Shown here: positions 8,186 through 10,373 of the stretch, in pieces | Layout: each line of letters starts with the position of its first letter | Numbering within the stretch: the first letter of the stretch is position 1 | NCBI RefSeq assembly: GCF_000003605.2 | Contig: NW_003107587.1 | Span: 141,016 to 151,388, forward strand | DNA length: 10,373 nt | Direction: 5' to 3' | From: Saccoglossus kowalevskii | Taxonomy: Eukaryota > Hemichordata > Enteropneusta > Harrimaniidae | Program-made: the position numbers and the translations under genes | Notes under the pieces: generated by a model | Databases searched by the model: none | What the model was told of the DNA's origin: nothing | Seen by the model: the letters and a program-made list of their open reading frames with translations, nothing else

Positions 8186-8371
8186 TACTATAAAGGGGGT
8201 AATTATTCACTGACTGGAAAATGCGCTAAATTAAAACCCAGTGAATATGTAAAATTTAACATAGAACACATTATCTAAATGACGAAACCGTGAATTTAAA
8301 ACCCACTGAATATGCCTGAAATGGTAAATCAGTGAAATTTAAACCCAGTGAAAATTAGTCATTTTACAGTA
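8186..8371. mobile_element. TA-flanked MITE with internal sub-repeats
   Basis: The left end reads TACTATAAAGGGGGTAATTA. The right end, read on the - strand, begins TACTGTAAAATGACTAATTT. The two match at 21 of the first 27 positions. TA at both edges is compatible with a TA target-site duplication of the Tc1/mariner type. Inside, a motif like 'aatttaaaacccagtgaata' recurs in the same orientation at about 8225, 8292 and 8335. It is non-coding, at about 186 bp. Confidence 0.6.
8348..8371 (+). repeat. 24-bp exact direct repeat, left copy
   Basis: The block starts gtgaaaattagtc and ends ttttacagta. It is identical to 8772-8795 and forms the right terminus of the MITE. The two copies bracket the right copy of the inverted repeat. 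Confidence 0.9.
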
Positions 8372-8776
8372 TACTTCACAAAAATCACTTTCTTTATAAA
8401 TCATTTTTATCACGTGAAATTTCTGTGATTTTCCTAGAATTGTGAAATTTACTAAAATTGAGCTGCGCCTCTCACAAAGTTAAAGGATGGTGGTCATCAC
8501 CTAACACGTATTGAAATTACAAAAGAAATTATTTTAAAAGCTTTGTGTACGTTCTCATGGGCTCCAAATCGAACATGACGTGACATGATGACAAGCAATC
8601 TTTTAAGTGTATTTTACAGCATTTTTGTGCAGTTTAATCAATTACAGTAAAATCTGCTTTCAGTTATTTTGGATAAATTGGTTGACCTGCAGTGCAGTGC
8701 GGTACAGATACATATAACTGAATAACAATAACATTATTTAAAGAAGAGCACACAATAATGTTGAAATCTATGTGAA
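8370..8776 (-). repeat. Unnamed ~400-bp interspersed repeat, right copy
   Basis: It is the reverse complement of 2434-2879 over its whole length, lacking the 36-nt block and carrying a few small indels. Ends in + orientation are ttcacaaaaat (8374-8384) and atctatgtgaa (8766-8776), an imperfect terminal inverted repeat. It is tightly bracketed by 24-bp direct repeats, so the mobile unit proper may be 8372-8771 (400 bp). No ORF is present. Confidence 0.85.
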
Positions 8777-8795
8777 AATTAGTCATTTTACAGTA
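8772..8795 (+). repeat. 24-bp exact direct repeat, right copy
   Basis: It is identical to 8348-8371. It could be a long target-site duplication made when the 400-bp element entered the end of the MITE, or a second terminus of a larger composite element spanning 8186-8795. Confidence 0.9.
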
Positions 8796-9704
8796 GTTAC
8801 ATTATAGCCATCAAAGAGAACTGCATGAGCACGTATTCCAAAAATGGCTTTCATGTGTTTTTAAACTTTCTATATTGTATTATTCTTTCCATAATCCCAC
8901 TTGTATTCGGAATTGTAGCTATAATAATCACTGGATCAGTAGACGGTTTCATTTCCTGTCTGTAGTCCATTCATTCACGTGTACTCAATACAAGCAGAAT
9001 GTTACCTGTAGATAATATTATCACATAAACATGTCCTAAAAAAATCACATATTGTTGTGAATAGAAATACTAGTATTGTTATAAAAGTTTTATTAATATT
9101 TAGTTTTCTCCCATAATGCATTGCACATCTCTTAAAGTGCTCAGGTGATGACAAAGCTAATTGTAGGGCTCAACTTGTGAAATCTGCATTCTCAGGTGCC
9201 ACCCCAAAAAAATGGGTCTATATATTCAGTTTTGATGGACTGAATCTTTTATAACAAAAAATTATTCATATTTTTAGGAATTACATGCATCAGTTGAATA
9301 AAATTTAAAAGCTTTGTTAAGGTTTGTAAAAATTCTTGAAAAAACAAAAGAAAAAATGTAGTTTCCATGGAAAATCAAAATAAAAGCCACACTATTTGCG
9401 AGAACTTAAAACTAAAAATAAAAAGAAATTATCGGTATCAATTTTGGAAAACATTGATTATTAACTTAAATTTGTTTTTTTATTGTGTCTGGAACTTTCA
9501 GCTATTTTTCTTCATTTGCATTTTAGCTGGGTTCAGAGTACACTCGTGAGATCTTCAACACATGTTATCATACACATGTTGGTTGCAAACCCTTATCTTT
9601 GTCTGCCCTTTTATTAAATAACAATATTGAATGTAGAATTTTTTTTAAAAAATGCAGGAAAGCTTATCTGATACAGACAGTATGTACTTAATAGTGCTGC
9701 TTGT

Positions 9705-9747
9705 GATGACAGTATCTCACAGTGTGTGAGAATTTACTGTTTTCATC
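9705..9747. repeat. Bulged hairpin, about 17 bp, 3-nt loop
   Basis: Stem segments are gatg/catc, acagta/tactgt and tctcaca/tgtgaga, with 3-nt bulges on the 3' side and a GTG loop at 9722-9724. It is too short, with too small a loop, for a typical microRNA precursor. Confidence 0.55.
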
Positions 9748-9817
9748 TGGTGGTGAGATGTGTACTTATTTTTTCACAATCCTGGTATACGATTATATCT
9801 TTGAACAACTCAATATT

Positions 9818-9897
9818 TGAGAATTGCAAAAAATAATGAAGAACCTGAAAAAGTAAAAATTGTGAAGATATTGGGCAGTTAACTTTCACAATTCTCA
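9818..9897. repeat. Two interlaced 9-bp inverted repeats
   Basis: tgagaattg (9818-9826) pairs with caattctca (9889-9897). aattgtgaa (9858-9866) pairs with ttcacaatt (9885-9893). The right arms overlap, so the two stems are mutually exclusive. Chance is possible in DNA this AT-rich. Confidence 0.4.
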
Positions 9898-10373
9898 GAA
9901 CTCTGATTATCTGTATTAAGTTATGTGAATCTGTTTCTATAAAATGTTACATTATTACTGCTGCTGATGTTTCCAAAAAATTATGAACATGACTTTAATT
10001 GTGCTACATCACAGAAGATTTTAAATGAGGCTTGAATCGAACTTTATTAGCAAGCTACAGTAAGAAAATAAATTAAATCCAACCTGTATCCTAGTTGTTT
10101 TTGAAGTGTATGTTATCAGTGCCACACACTTTATTTTGTTGATATATATTCAAGTATCAGCTCTGATATCTTGAGTAAAAGTTTAAACATGTGAACACAT
10201 CATTTTTCTCTCAATATTATGGTGTGACAATCGGCATGTTTTTATGTATTATTTTATATTTTCTTTGTTAAATTTACACCAATATGGAAACATTGATGTA
10301 GTTTATTTTGTGCAAGATGACATAAGTTGAATTTGGTGCACAAATTATTGATTTTAGAAACATCTTGATTGGG

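Larger units (their letters stand above)
8796..10373. other. AT-rich stretch without a supported gene
   Basis: The 60-codon frame at 9367-9549 is Lys-, Asn- and Phe-rich with no domain. No repeat shared with other parts of the window was recognised. Two hairpins, at 9705-9747 and 9858-9893, are listed separately. Confidence 0.6.

Noticed and set aside
2434-8776. Composite transposon or LTR retrotransposon bounded by the paired repeats
   Set aside because: The two copies are inverted, not direct, and the interior holds unrelated older repeats with no transposase or polymerase ORF.
9705-9747. microRNA precursor
   Set aside because: The stem is about 17 bp with a 3-nt loop, too short for Drosha/Dicer processing as usually seen.

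Overview
The window looks like intergenic or intronic DNA from an animal nuclear genome. It is strongly AT-rich, all six frames are dense with stop codons, and there is no bacterial-style gene packing. It contains many decayed or non-autonomous transposable elements: a LINE 3' end, a tRNA-SINE-like unit, TTAA-flanked and TA-flanked MITEs, and a satellite-like tandem array. The mix of repeats, the frequent acatgt/tacatgta words and the familiar look of the tandem array suggest a marine invertebrate, possibly a mollusc or other lophotrochozoan. That placement is an inference from general pattern only. No complete protein-coding gene can be supported; the open frames of 60 to 96 codons look like chance frames.

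Layout. 2-437: 5'-truncated non-LTR retrotransposon on the + strand, comprising the C-terminal end of the reverse transcriptase ORF with a premature stop, a short 3' region, AATAAA and a (TTA)n tail. 864-1056 and 3985-4219: two copies of one piggyBac-type MITE; the second still has perfect TTAA flanks. 1130-1580: CpG-richer, promoter-like stretch with ETS-, CRE- and YY1-like sites. 2272-2408: G/C-tract island with a canonical G-quadruplex motif on the - strand. 2434-2879 and 8370-8776: two nearly identical copies of an unnamed ~400-bp repeat in opposite orientation, 5.5 kb apart. 3037-3222: 118-bp tandem duplication. 4570-5051: exon-like island with a textbook 3' splice site. 6630-6848: candidate tRNA-derived SINE. 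7145-8058: diverged tandem array of two interleaved unit types. 8186-8371: TA-flanked MITE. 8796-10373: AT-rich DNA with only small hairpins.

No genes act together here. What connects the parts is transposition history: one repeat family jumped or was copied recently (about eight substitutions between its two copies), and its right-hand copy is bracketed by an exact 24-bp direct repeat that is also the end of the adjacent MITE. I found no convincing new biological system. The most useful leads are this inverted repeat pair with its 24-bp flanks, the G-quadruplex island, and the exon-like and promoter-like islands.
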